Position numbers and translations under genes: made by a program. Below are positions 6,768 through 13,300 of a stretch of DNA of 20,963 nt, piece after piece. The DNA comes from a virus. The first letter of the stretch is position 1. Every line of letters begins with the position of its first letter. The DNA lies in IMG/VR virus record IMGVR_UViG_3300048592_000367, positions 1 to 20,963 of that record; one strand, given 5' to 3'. Under the pieces are notes generated by a model. The model was not told the origin of the DNA and ran no database searches. It saw nothing but the letters and a program-made list of their open reading frames with translations.

Positions 6768-7495
6768 TCGACGGGCAGGCGAAAGCAAAAGGCGAGGGCG
6801 TGCAGATCGAGCAGCAGGCCGGCTGGCTGATGGCGCTCCTGCGCGATGCGCCTCGCGTGCTCGGCTCGCTGTTCGGCCTCATCCTGGGCGCCGGCCTGCT
6901 GACCCGCCTGTTCATCGGCGAATTCGTCGCCGATTACAAGCTGGCCTTGCTGCTGACAGTCGGCCTGTGCGGCCTCGGCCTGGCTGTGCCCTTCGGTGTG
7001 ATGGGCCTCATCTGGATGATCCGGGAAACGAGCAAGGCATCGGTGGCCGGCGTGTCGCAACAGATGACTGAGATGGCCGGGCTGGTGCGTGAAAGCATCG
7101 GCCAGACGAATGCAGTCACGAACACGCTCGTTCAGATCACTGGCGCTTACATGGGCAAGGCCGGCGCATCGACCGTGATTCAACAGTTGCCGGCGGCGGA
7201 TGGATACACCGTCAAGAAGCTCGCGAAGGCCGATCTGATCACGACAGACAACGGCGAGATGCTCGCCCGCGACAAGCTCATCCAGATGGCGGAGACGATC
7301 TACGCACGGATGTATGCGCAGCGGATCGAACCCACGCAGGAGAACGTGCGCAAGATCTGCGGCATCACGTCGAACGGGCACATCACGAAGGCGCTCGATG
7401 TGCTGGCGGGGTGGGGAGTATGCACGCCGAAGACACCAGGGAAGGAAAGGGAGTGGCTTTACAAGGAGAGTGACAGGGATGATTCCGAGGCCTGA
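6755..7495 (+). CDS. Membrane-anchored protein with C-terminal winged-helix-like domain
   Basis: 246 residues; ATG 6755 with GGAGGA at 6742-6747, overlapping the previous gene. Two hydrophobic segments at about 35-54 and 62-89 form a membrane hairpin, leaving both ends on the same side. Residues 95-135 are a polar helical segment (SQQMTEMAGLVRESIGQTNA) that may form a coiled coil. Residues 170-237 look like a winged helix: helices (DKLIQMAETIYARMYAQR; TQENVRKICGI), a recognition-type helix (GHITKALDVLAGWG) and a basic wing (TPKTPGKEREWLY). A cytoplasmic DNA-binding domain tethered to the membrane is the simplest reading, as in one-component membrane regulators or DNA-anchoring proteins. No family is recognised. 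Confidence 0.75.
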   Translation: MAEVIDGQAKAKGEGVQIEQQAGWLMALLRDAPRVLGSLFGLILGAGLLTRLFIGEFVADYKLALLLTVGLCGLGLAVPFGVMGLIWMIRETSKASVAGVSQQMTEMAGLVRESIGQTNAVTNTLVQITGAYMGKAGASTVIQQLPAADGYTVKKLAKADLITTDNGEMLARDKLIQMAETIYARMYAQRIEPTQENVRKICGITSNGHITKALDVLAGWGVCTPKTPGKEREWLYKESDRDDSEA

Positions 7496-7889
7496 TCACA
7501 TCCGCGTGATGGAGCGCCCGCGCACGCGTGAAGAGAATCTCTCCCCCACCGCCGGCAAGGGAGACACCCCGCCGAAAAACCAGAACCTACCCCAGGGTGG
7601 GCAGGTGGGTAGGTGGGTGGGTGGGTCTCATGTCTTAGGAATGCGGACATTGGCGGACATTGGCGGACATTGGCGGAATATTGCGGACGTGAACACTTAC
7701 ACGCCTAAAGAGTTTGCAGGACAGATAAAGCGAACAACCCGCACGCTGCGGAGATGGGCTGAGCAGGGGTTGCTTGTCCCTGCACGCACACCATCAGGCC
7801 GGCCCATTTATACCGATGAACATCTTCGTATTGCGCTCGATATGGATGCACCGGAGCCGAAGGCTAAAACACCGAAGGGGAAATCATGA
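7479..7889 (+). CDS. MerR-type helix-turn-helix protein
   Basis: 136 residues if started at ATG 7479, which has AAGGAG at 7463-7468 and overlaps the preceding gene by 17 bases. Residues 72-121 are a MerR/excisionase-like HTH with wing (TYTPKEFAGQIKRTTRTLRR, WAEQGLL, then SGRPIYTDEHLRIAL), the type found in MerR regulators and in the N-terminal domain of IS607-type recombinases. No effector or resolvase domain follows, only a basic tail (PKAKTPKGKS). Residues 20-70 are low-complexity and are encoded by a G-run tract and a 10-bp tandem repeat, so a shorter protein from ATG 7641 or GTG 7689 is possible. It probably binds DNA as an excisionase or local repressor. Its stop overlaps the HNH gene start. 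Confidence 0.72.
   Translation: MIPRPDHIRVMERPRTREENLSPTAGKGDTPPKNQNLPQGGQVGRWVGGSHVLGMRTLADIGGHWRNIADVNTYTPKEFAGQIKRTTRTLRRWAEQGLLVPARTPSGRPIYTDEHLRIALDMDAPEPKAKTPKGKS
7595..7625 (+). repeat. G-run tract, potential G-quadruplex
   Basis: Six GGG runs begin at 7595, 7599, 7607, 7615, 7619 and 7623, separated by 1 to 5 bases. Four or more such runs at this spacing fit the usual G-quadruplex pattern on the plus strand. The tract lies in the low-complexity 5' part of the MerR-like gene, just before a 10-bp tandem repeat. Confidence 0.7.
7643..7692 (+). repeat. 10-bp tandem repeat array (GCGGACATTG)
   Basis: GCGGACATTG occurs three times in exact tandem (7643-7672), followed by two degenerate units, GCGGAATATT (7673-7682) and GCGGACGTGA (7683-7692). 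A 10-bp period is close to one helical turn and is not a multiple of three, so each copy is read in a different frame if translated. This points to a protein-binding array (operator or iteron-like) rather than selection on protein sequence. Confidence 0.8.
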
Positions 7890-8407
7890 ACAAGTTTTTA
7901 GTGCGTTTGGCAAACATGATCATCCGAAAAGATGCAGTCGATGTTCTTCCTGAATGTCTTGGTGTGTATCAATATCAACCTTCAGTCAACACCTGTTACA
8001 GGTGCGGCAACAAAGGAACTTTGGACGATGGCTTTCATAGCTATGACAACTACATTCTGTGCAACGACTGTGCGACACCCTTTTTGCAACGCGAGATTAT
8101 CAAACTGCGCTCAGCCAAAAGCCGATCCAGAAAATACAGAACACATTACGACATTGAGCTTTTAGATTGGATGGAAACCCTTGTGCATTTTGGTGGGCGA
8201 TGCGCTTATTGCGGTGCAGGCAACGGCACAACTCTTGATCACTACATACCGCTAGAGCGGGGCGGTGAGACTGTGATTGTGAATTTGTTGCCAGCGTGCC
8301 CCAAGTGCAACTCGCGCAAGGGCTCCTTGTATCCAAGCCAAATCAAGTTCATCTCCGATGAACGTCTTGAGGAATTGGCTGACTATCTGAGATCGCGCGC
8401 AAGATGA
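7886..8407 (+). CDS. HNH endonuclease with additional zinc ribbon
   Basis: 173 residues, ATG 7886 overlapping the previous stop (ATGA), AAGGGG upstream. The C-terminal half is an HNH nuclease: CAYCG (C106, C109), catalytic D118-H119 in LDHYIPLERGGE, N133 and a second zinc pair with the last HNH residues (CPKCNSRKG, C138/C141). The N-terminal half carries another zinc ribbon (CYRCG at 37-41 and LCNDCA at 58-63). Such nucleases cut DNA and many are free-standing homing enzymes of phages. The gene is visibly more AT-rich than its neighbours and lacks the GCCGGC hexamers common around it, consistent with recent acquisition. Restriction-type or packaging HNH roles are less likely because of location and base composition. 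Confidence 0.88.
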   Translation: MNKFLVRLANMIIRKDAVDVLPECLGVYQYQPSVNTCYRCGNKGTLDDGFHSYDNYILCNDCATPFLQREIIKLRSAKSRSRKYRTHYDIELLDWMETLVHFGGRCAYCGAGNGTTLDHYIPLERGGETVIVNLLPACPKCNSRKGSLYPSQIKFISDERLEELADYLRSRAR

Positions 8408-8455
8408 AGCAGCACGAGCCTGGCTCGCAGAGCGCAAACGCGCAAAGGAACAATT

Positions 8456-8557
8456 GTGAACAACAAACGAGGAACAAATTACGCCTTAGCCTTCTTTATT
8501 CTCGGCTTGGTCCTTGGGATCGGCATAGGGTTCGCCCTAGCTCAAGTCGTCAGATAG
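8456..8557 (+). CDS. 33-residue single-span membrane microprotein
   Basis: GTG 8456 is preceded by AAAGGA at 8444-8449 with a 6-nt spacer. The product starts with a short basic N-terminus (MNNKRGTNYA) and continues as one hydrophobic helix (LAFFILGLVLGIGIGFALAQ), ending VVR. The glycine-spaced helix (GLVLGIGIG) is typical of a helix-packing membrane segment. A longer frame covering 8404-8667 has no ribosome binding site and reads as low-quality protein, so this shorter one is preferred. Function unknown; small phage membrane peptides often modulate host membrane processes, which is only a possibility. Confidence 0.6.
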   Translation: MNNKRGTNYALAFFILGLVLGIGIGFALAQVVR

Positions 8558-8621
8558 GAACATTTCGAGTAACCGGAAACAGGCCGAAGTGCCATACCGA
8601 GTTACATAGAAAAGGTGAATC

Positions 8622-8780
8622 ATGCTTGAAATCATTCTTCGCGAGATCATCGCCGGCACGCGCCTGACGCCGCACCACATGACCAACGGCGCGCGGCTGG
8701 ACTACGACACGCAAAGTCATCAGCTCACCGTCACGCGCATCAACCGCGCGCCGTATGGAATCGACATTAAGGAAGTGTAA
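8622..8780 (+). CDS. 52-residue hypothetical protein
   Basis: ATG 8622 has AAAGGTGA at 8611-8618. The product MLEIILREIIAGTRLTPHHM is followed by TNGARLDYDTQSHQLTVTRI and ends GIDIKEV. It reads as one amphipathic helix then two beta strands. Base composition matches the surrounding GC-rich genes, supporting real coding. It lies two bases before the DUF5131 gene's start. No family is recognised. Confidence 0.6.
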   Translation: MLEIILREIIAGTRLTPHHMTNGARLDYDTQSHQLTVTRINRAPYGIDIKEV

Positions 8781-8782
8781 CG

Positions 8783-9736
8783 ATGGGCAAAGACTCGAAG
8801 ATCGAATGGACGCATCACACTTTCAACCCGTGGATTGGGTGCGTGAAAGTGACGCCTGGTTGCGCGAACTGCTACGCCGAAGCGCAGAACAAGCGCTGGG
8901 GACGTGATCTGTGGGGCGCAAGCAAGCCGCGCATGATCACCAGCGATGCATATTGGAAGCAACCGATCACATGGAATGCGGAAGCCGAAGCAGCCGGCGA
9001 GCGCCGGCGCGTGTTCTGCGCATCGATGTCCGACGTGTTTGAGGATTACGGCTCGACCACGACCATCGGCGACCGCATGGAAGAAACGCGCGTCGATCTG
9101 TGGCGGCTCATCGAGAAGACGCCGGCGCTGGACTGGCTGCTGCTCACAAAGCGCCCGCAGAACATCATGCACATGATCCCGTATGAGTGGCGTGATCAGT
9201 TGCCGGCGAATGTGTGGGTGGGCACGACCTGCGAAGATCAGAAGCGCGCCGACGAGCGCATTCCGTATTTGTTGAAGGTGCCGGCAGCCGTGCGCTTCTT
9301 GTCATGTGAGCCACTGCTGGGGCCGGTGGATTTGGAGCAGGCCTACCAGCCACGCGGGCGCGAACGCATCGACTGGGTGATCGTCGGCGGCGAGAGCGGC
9401 CACGGCGCCCGCCCGATGCATCCCCAGTGGGCGCGATCCTTGCGCGACCAGTGTGAAGCGTTCGGCGTGTCGTTTTTCTTCAAGCAGTGGGGCGAATGGT
9501 TCCCGCGCGACGAGTGGGAACACAACCCAGAGCTGGTGCTGCCCGATGACGACGCGGCCTACACCAACGGGCACAACACGCTTGTGTTCATCGACGCCGG
9601 CGAGTATTACCCGATGCACAAAGTCGGCAAGGGGAAAGCCGGCCGGCTGCTGAGCGGGCAGACGTGGAACCAGATCCCGACGCCGCGCCGGATGAGCCGC
9701 GCCGAGTTGCCGGTGGAGCAGGGGAGCTTGTTCTAA
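8783..9736 (+). CDS. Gp37/Gp68 (DUF5131) three-Cys-motif protein
   Basis: 317 residues, AAGGA at 8769-8773. The family is recognisable from several blocks: IEWTHHTFNPWIGC with the three-cysteine motif C20-x6-C27-x2-C30 (CVKVTPGCANCYAE), then RVFCASMSDVFED, DWLLLTKRPQN, VWVGTTCEDQKRADERI, RFLSCEPLLGPVDL, WVIVGGESGHGARPMHPQW and FFFKQWGEW. Members occur in many phages and mobile elements and resemble radical-SAM proteins in cysteine spacing and fold, but their reaction is not established. Relatives often neighbour a separate three-Cys-motif partner protein (TcmP); none is seen here. Length is normal for the family and it appears intact. Its stop shares a base with the ATG of the next small gene. 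Confidence 0.92.
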   Translation: MGKDSKIEWTHHTFNPWIGCVKVTPGCANCYAEAQNKRWGRDLWGASKPRMITSDAYWKQPITWNAEAEAAGERRRVFCASMSDVFEDYGSTTTIGDRMEETRVDLWRLIEKTPALDWLLLTKRPQNIMHMIPYEWRDQLPANVWVGTTCEDQKRADERIPYLLKVPAAVRFLSCEPLLGPVDLEQAYQPRGRERIDWVIVGGESGHGARPMHPQWARSLRDQCEAFGVSFFFKQWGEWFPRDEWEHNPELVLPDDDAAYTNGHNTLVFIDAGEYYPMHKVGKGKAGRLLSGQTWNQIPTPRRMSRAELPVEQGSLF

Positions 9737-9846
9737 TGCAGACCATCATCGCGGCTCATTTCTTCGGCACAACGGCCGACACCGGCATTCATCCTGCGGC
9801 CATCGTTGCCGTCGGCACGCATGACGGCAAGGAGTCGAAAGCATGA
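9736..9846 (+). CDS. 36-residue hypothetical protein
   Basis: ATG 9736 overlaps the last base of the preceding stop (TAATG), with GGGGAG at about 9721-9726. The product is MQTIIAAHFFGTTADTGIHP continuing to KESKA, and its stop overlaps the following ATG (ATGA). Overlap on both sides and the usual GCCGGC content support translation, but the protein is short and unrecognised. Confidence 0.45.
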   Translation: MQTIIAAHFFGTTADTGIHPAAIVAVGTHDGKESKA

Positions 9847-9992
9847 ACATCGAGATCTGCATCGCCGGCTTTCTTACGTTGGCCCTGATCGGCGCTGCGC
9901 TCGCGCGGTATGCCTGGGTGCACTGGATCATGACCGACGCGGAGATTGAGGCCGAGTATCGACGGATGAAGGGCGACCCGCGGCGCTGGTGA
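9843..9992 (+). CDS. 49-residue single-span membrane protein
   Basis: ATG 9843 has AAGGAG at 9830-9835 and overlaps the previous stop. Residues 4-27 are hydrophobic (EICIAGFLTLALIGAALARY), followed by an amphipathic charged tail (MTDAEIEAEYRRMKGDPRRW). The tail should be cytoplasmic. This is a second one-span microprotein in the region. Function unknown. Confidence 0.6.
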   Translation: MNIEICIAGFLTLALIGAALARYAWVHWIMTDAEIEAEYRRMKGDPRRW

Positions 9993-10014
9993 GGCCGGCG
10001 CGAGGAAGAGTGAT

Positions 10015-10506
10015 ATGAACAATCTACCAATCAAGAACCGCACGTCCACCGTGCCGCCTGAGCGCACCGCAGCGCGCATCGAGGAAATGCTCGCGAAGGC
10101 CGGCGCAACCGACATCCGCAAACGCTACGAAGCCGGCCAGTTGTCCGGCCTCGACTTCATCATCCCGACTGACTTCGGGCCGATGTCGTTCAGGATCCCG
10201 GTAGACACTGATGGCGCTTATAGCGCGCTGCTCGCCGAGCGCAAGAAGAAGCGCAGCTACATCAACCAGCAACAAGGCGCGGCCATCAAGGAACAGGCGA
10301 AGCGCACAGCGTGGAAGCTGGCGCAGGAGTGGATCGAGATCCAGCTCGCCATGGTGGCCATGAAGCAAGCCGAGCTGGTGCAGGTGCTGCTGCCGTATGC
10401 CATTCGTGGCGACCAGACGTTCTTTCAGGCGTTCAAGCGGTCGGGCTATGCCGGCCTGCTGGCCGCGCCGAAGGATGACGCCGGCGATGTGGTGGATGCC
10501 GGTTGA
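10015..10506 (+). CDS. Conserved phage protein of unknown function
   Basis: 163 residues; AGGA at 10003-10006 with an 8-nt spacer. The pattern is recognisable from many phages: an N-terminal STVPPERTAARIEEMLAKAG, a segment that ties sequence to strand structure (GLDFIIPTDFGPMSFRIPVD), then a long helix with the conserved stretch KRTAWKLAQEWIEIQLAMV and a C-terminal LLPYAIRGDQTFFQAFKRSG. I know this arrangement as a common hypothetical protein near replication and regulatory genes, with no assigned activity. No catalytic motif is visible. It appears intact. Confidence 0.8.
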   Translation: MNNLPIKNRTSTVPPERTAARIEEMLAKAGATDIRKRYEAGQLSGLDFIIPTDFGPMSFRIPVDTDGAYSALLAERKKKRSYINQQQGAAIKEQAKRTAWKLAQEWIEIQLAMVAMKQAELVQVLLPYAIRGDQTFFQAFKRSGYAGLLAAPKDDAGDVVDAG

Positions 10507-10553
10507 TAGGCTTCAGTATTGCTTAATTTAAGTCCAGTTAAAGGAAGGAACAC

Positions 10554-10751
10554 ATGAATACAAAAGAAGCAGAGGGTTGCCTCAAAAACACGCAATTGAA
10601 TATCAGAACAACAAAGGAGGTGGCGCGGGCAGTTAGGTCGATTGCTGCATTGCGCGGCGAGAAACTGGGCGACTTCCTTGAGCGGCTTCTTGAGCAAGAA
10701 ATTAAAAAACACAAGCTCGAAATACTCGAGTTGCTGGAAGACAAGAGATGA
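10554..10751 (+). CDS. Small ribbon-helix-helix-like protein
   Basis: 65 residues with AAGGAAGG at 10541-10548. Residues 12-18 (NTQLNIRTT) look like an RHH strand, followed by helix one (KEVARAVRSIAALRG) and helix two (EKLGDFLERLLEQEIKKHK), as in CopG/Arc-type repressors or antitoxins. No toxin gene is recognisable next to it; the following overlapping gene could be a partner. The gene is AT-richer than neighbours. It follows a 47-bp gap with a CTTAATTTAAG palindrome (10522-10532) that could be its operator. Confidence 0.6.
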   Translation: MNTKEAEGCLKNTQLNIRTTKEVARAVRSIAALRGEKLGDFLERLLEQEIKKHKLEILELLEDKR

Positions 10752-11035
10752 ACAAGAAACTCAAAAAGAAACCCGTCATGGCTGAGATAGGTGAATTCAC
10801 CCAGGAGAAGTTCTGGGTGGTTGCGCGCAACACCAACAGACTCGAATCAACGATGCGGCACTCGACCGAAGAAAGCGCGTACACAGAAGCCGCGAGACTA
10901 GCGAGCATCAGCGGCGGCACATTTCTTGTGATGGCTTGTGTCGGCGCAATCACGCGCAAGGAGGTCACGCAGAAGGCCACGATGACCGAGCCGAGGGTGG
11001 ACGCAGTGCCACAAGAAGAAGACATGCCGTTTTAG
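10748..11035 (+). CDS. Hypothetical protein coupled to the RHH-like gene
   Basis: 95 residues; ATG 10748 overlaps the previous stop (ATGA). The first 8 residues are very basic (NKKLKKK); ATG 10778 is an alternative start. The core FTQEKFWVVARNTNRLEST, then AYTEAARLASISGGTFLVMA, suggests a small alpha/beta domain; the C-terminal tail is acidic and ends DMPF, similar to the acidic DxPF tail of bacterial single-strand DNA-binding proteins that recruits repair proteins. The tail similarity is by eye. Function unknown. Confidence 0.65.
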   Translation: MNKKLKKKPVMAEIGEFTQEKFWVVARNTNRLESTMRHSTEESAYTEAARLASISGGTFLVMACVGAITRKEVTQKATMTEPRVDAVPQEEDMPF

Positions 11036-11086
11036 CTCGCCCGTTCTACCGTTGCCTATTAGAGTGATTACAGGCCGCCTTCACAG

Positions 11087-11113
11087 CCTTACATTATTTA
11101 TGGGAATGTAAGG
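11087..11113 (+). promoter_or_regulatory. Perfect 9-bp inverted repeat over the integrase ribosome binding site
   Basis: CCTTACATT (11087-11095) and AATGTAAGG (11105-11113) are perfect inverted arms around a 9-nt centre. The right arm contains the AAGG that serves as ribosome binding site for the integrase at 11121. As RNA it would hide that site; as DNA it could be a repressor or recombinase site. A weak promoter (TTACAG 11068-11073, TACATT 11090-11095, 16-nt spacer) would place its -10 in the left arm. Confidence 0.6.
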
Positions 11114-11120
11114 ATCAAAT

Positions 11121-12089
11121 ATGAACCAATCGCTTATAACCACCAACCCCGCCGGCGAGTTGGACGCAATCACCGTATCCGACTCAACGGCACACTACAT
11201 TCGCGCATCGCGTGCATACAACACCCGACGCGCATATCAAGCTGACCTGCGCGACTTCCGCGAGTGGTGCGAGGACAACAACCACTCGCACTTCCCAGCA
11301 GCGCCGAAGACAGTTGCAGATTACCTCTCATACCTGGCTGATAAGGGCATGAAGGTGTCAACCATCGAGCGCCGCAACGTGGCCATCAGTGAGGCGCACA
11401 AGTCCGCCGGCGTGCCGAATCCAACCGCGACAGAGATCGTGCGCAAGGCGATGAGCGGCATTCGACGGGAGCACGGCTCGCCCAGGCGCAAGGTGCGAGC
11501 CGTGACCGTGCGTGAGCTGCGCGCCATGTGCACGGCCATGCCCGACACGCTCGCCGGCTATCGAGATCGCGCGATCCTGTGCGTGCAGTTTGCCGGCGCC
11601 ATGCGCAGGTCTGAACTGTCAAGCCTTCTCGTCGAGGATGTGGAGTGGGGCGTGGATGAGGTGGCGCTGACCATCCGGCGCTCGAAGACCGACCAGGCCG
11701 GCGAAGGCATGCGCAAGGTGCTGCCAGCGTCCAGCGATCTGACGATCTGCCCCGTGCGCTTGCTCCGGCGCTGGCTGACCACCGCCGGCATTGACGACGG
11801 CGCGGTGTTTCGCGGGGTTGATCAGCATGGCCATGTCGGTGCCGGCGCGCTGACGCCTGGCAACATTGCGCTGGTCTGGAAGCGCGCCGCCGAGCGGGTG
11901 GGGATTGCAGCAGATCGCGTCAGTGGCCACAGCGCGCGGCGCGGCTTCATCACGGAGGCATTCAAGGCTGAGGTGGCCGAGGCCGACATTCAGCAAGTCA
12001 CCGGGCACAAGTCGATTGCTGTTTTGCGCGACTACCGCGCCGACGCCGGCCAGGCACAGCGCAAAGCCGTGAACAAGGTGATGGGATAG
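11121..12089 (+). CDS. Tyrosine recombinase/integrase
   Basis: 322 residues. Residues 20-115 are a SAM-like core-binding domain (TRRAYQADLRDFREWC; ADYLSYLADKG; SGIRREHGSPRRK). Residues 126-322 are the catalytic domain: R162 in GAMRRSEL, K189 in RRSKTDQ, H270-x-x-R273 in GHSARRGF, H296 in VTGHKS and nucleophile Y305 in LRDYRAD. All catalytic residues are present, so it should be active. No arm-binding N-terminal domain is obvious, which fits simple Xer-like integrases acting on short sites. It follows an 85-bp gap with a regulatory inverted repeat and is followed directly by a perfect 15-bp inverted repeat that could be its core site or terminator. It may drive integration of the element or resolve dimers. 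Confidence 0.92.
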   Translation: MNQSLITTNPAGELDAITVSDSTAHYIRASRAYNTRRAYQADLRDFREWCEDNNHSHFPAAPKTVADYLSYLADKGMKVSTIERRNVAISEAHKSAGVPNPTATEIVRKAMSGIRREHGSPRRKVRAVTVRELRAMCTAMPDTLAGYRDRAILCVQFAGAMRRSELSSLLVEDVEWGVDEVALTIRRSKTDQAGEGMRKVLPASSDLTICPVRLLRRWLTTAGIDDGAVFRGVDQHGHVGAGALTPGNIALVWKRAAERVGIAADRVSGHSARRGFITEAFKAEVAEADIQQVTGHKSIAVLRDYRADAGQAQRKAVNKVMG

Positions 12090-12100
12090 CGACTTTTGGT

Positions 12101-12137
12101 TGTCGTGATTGATAACCTTTTATTATCAATCACGACA
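12101..12137. repeat. Perfect 15-bp inverted repeat, 7-nt centre (candidate recombination core or terminator)
   Basis: Bases 12101-12115 and 12123-12137 are exact reverse complements around the 7-nt centre CCTTTTA. It starts 11 bases after the tyrosine recombinase stop. Arm plus 6-8 nt spacer geometry is that of tyrosine recombinase core sites. An alternative is an intrinsic terminator: a T5 run lies at about 12149, 11 bases past the stem, too far for a standard one, and the stem is AT-rich. Confidence 0.7.
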
Positions 12138-12165
12138 GATAGACGATTTTTAGACGATTCAAGAC

Positions 12166-12657
12166 ATGACAACAATACCAATGACCAAGGGGTTTGTGTG
12201 CGAGGTTGACGAGCTGGATGCAGATCTGGCTAACCTCAATTGGACAACGCACACCGATGGCTATGCCCAGCGTGCAACACCGCGATCAGAACGCGTCGAC
12301 GGGAAGCAAGGCGTAATTTTGATGCATCGTGTAATTGTCGAGCGCATGTTCGGCTCCATCCCTAAAGGGATGCAGGTTGATCACATTGATGGCAACAAGC
12401 GAAACAACAGGCGCGCCAACCTTCGGCTTGTCTCTTCCTCGCAGAACCGAAGGAACACAGGCCCGCGCGCCGGCAAGAAGTCGTCATTCAAAGGCGTTTA
12501 CTGGAACAATAAATCTGGCAAGTGGCAGGTGCTGTGTTGGATAAATGGCAAAACTCGTCATGTTGGGATGTATGAAGACGAGATTGAAGCAGCGAGGACA
12601 TACAACGCTTTTGTTGTTGCGAACGGCCTCAACACCGCATGGTTAAACAAAGTGTAA
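12166..12657 (+). CDS. HNH homing-type endonuclease with AP2 domain
   Basis: 163 residues. Residues 50-100 are the HNH nuclease (LMHRVIVERMFG, then catalytic D72-H73 in VDHIDGNKRNN, N85 in RRANLRLVSSSQN). Residues 107-150 form an AP2-type DNA-binding domain (SFKGVYWNNKSGKW; GMYEDEIEAARTYNAF). This domain pair is standard for free-standing phage homing endonucleases, which cut intron- or gene-less alleles. Base composition is AT-richer than its neighbours and only one GCCGGC is seen. The start ATG 12166 has no clear ribosome binding site; ATG 12181 is an alternative. It lies between the two recombinases, directly after the 15-bp inverted repeat. The domain call is firm. Confidence 0.88.
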   Translation: MTTIPMTKGFVCEVDELDADLANLNWTTHTDGYAQRATPRSERVDGKQGVILMHRVIVERMFGSIPKGMQVDHIDGNKRNNRRANLRLVSSSQNRRNTGPRAGKKSSFKGVYWNNKSGKWQVLCWINGKTRHVGMYEDEIEAARTYNAFVVANGLNTAWLNKV

Positions 12658-12700
12658 TCCGACAGTAAATCAACTTATATCGGAATATGGGAGGGCAACG

Positions 12701-13300
12701 ATGAGCGAAGAACGAGAGACCTACACAGCAACGCCGGCGCTTGATCTGGATGCAATCGAAGCGCGAGCGAATGCTGCGACGCCGCCTCCGTGGGAAGGTA
12801 GCACGCAAACAGGCGTCGCCGGACATGGCTTTCTTGCTCAGGTATTTGAGGGCTGCGGTATGACGTTGGCAATTGCGACGATGGAAAGGCCAAACGGCAC
12901 GGCCAACGCCGCCTTCATCGCCGCCGCCCGTTCTGACGTGCCGGCGCTGGTGGCCGAGGTGCGCCGGCTGCGGGCCGAGATTGGCGAACATGATCGGTGG
13001 AAGCAGATGGCCATCGACCACGCCGGCGACTTGGAGTGTCGGCTGATGGAAGGATACGCAGAGGCGCGCACACTGTTTCTCTCCATGAAGCAACGGCATT
13101 ATCCAGACAGCGAAGCCGTGCCGAATCAAACAACCGCCGGCGTGGTGCTCCAGATCAGCAACATGGCGGCCGGATTGAGCGACAAGATCGATAGCCTCCG
13201 CGCCGACGTGGAGCGCCTCGGCCGCGAGCGCGACGACATGGCCAGAGCCAACGCCGAGCTGCAGGAGCGGTTGAGCGCGTGCGAGGACGACGGCAAATGA
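12701..13300 (+). CDS. Ead/Ea22-like coiled-coil phage protein
   Basis: 199 residues; GGAGGG at 12690-12695 with a 5-nt spacer. Residues 15-31 (LDAIEARANAATPPPW) and 68-95 (NAAFIAAARSDVPALVAEVRRL) form a pattern common in phage proteins of the Ead/Ea22 kind, whose function is unknown. Residues 85-105 and 155-195 are predicted coiled coils with heptad-like Leu, Val and Met (DKIDSLRADVERLGRERDDM). No catalytic motif. The stop overlaps the following ATG (ATGA), linking it to the AT-hook-like protein and serine recombinase. Confidence 0.78.
   Translation: MSEERETYTATPALDLDAIEARANAATPPPWEGSTQTGVAGHGFLAQVFEGCGMTLAIATMERPNGTANAAFIAAARSDVPALVAEVRRLRAEIGEHDRWKQMAIDHAGDLECRLMEGYAEARTLFLSMKQRHYPDSEAVPNQTTAGVVLQISNMAAGLSDKIDSLRADVERLGRERDDMARANAELQERLSACEDDGK

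Noticed and set aside
7643-7692. CRISPR-like array
   Set aside because: Units are 10 bp in direct tandem with no spacers.
8404-8667. 87-residue plus-strand frame after the HNH gene
   Set aside because: No ribosome binding site, low-quality composition, and it overlaps two smaller frames (8456 and 8622) that each have a good ribosome binding site.
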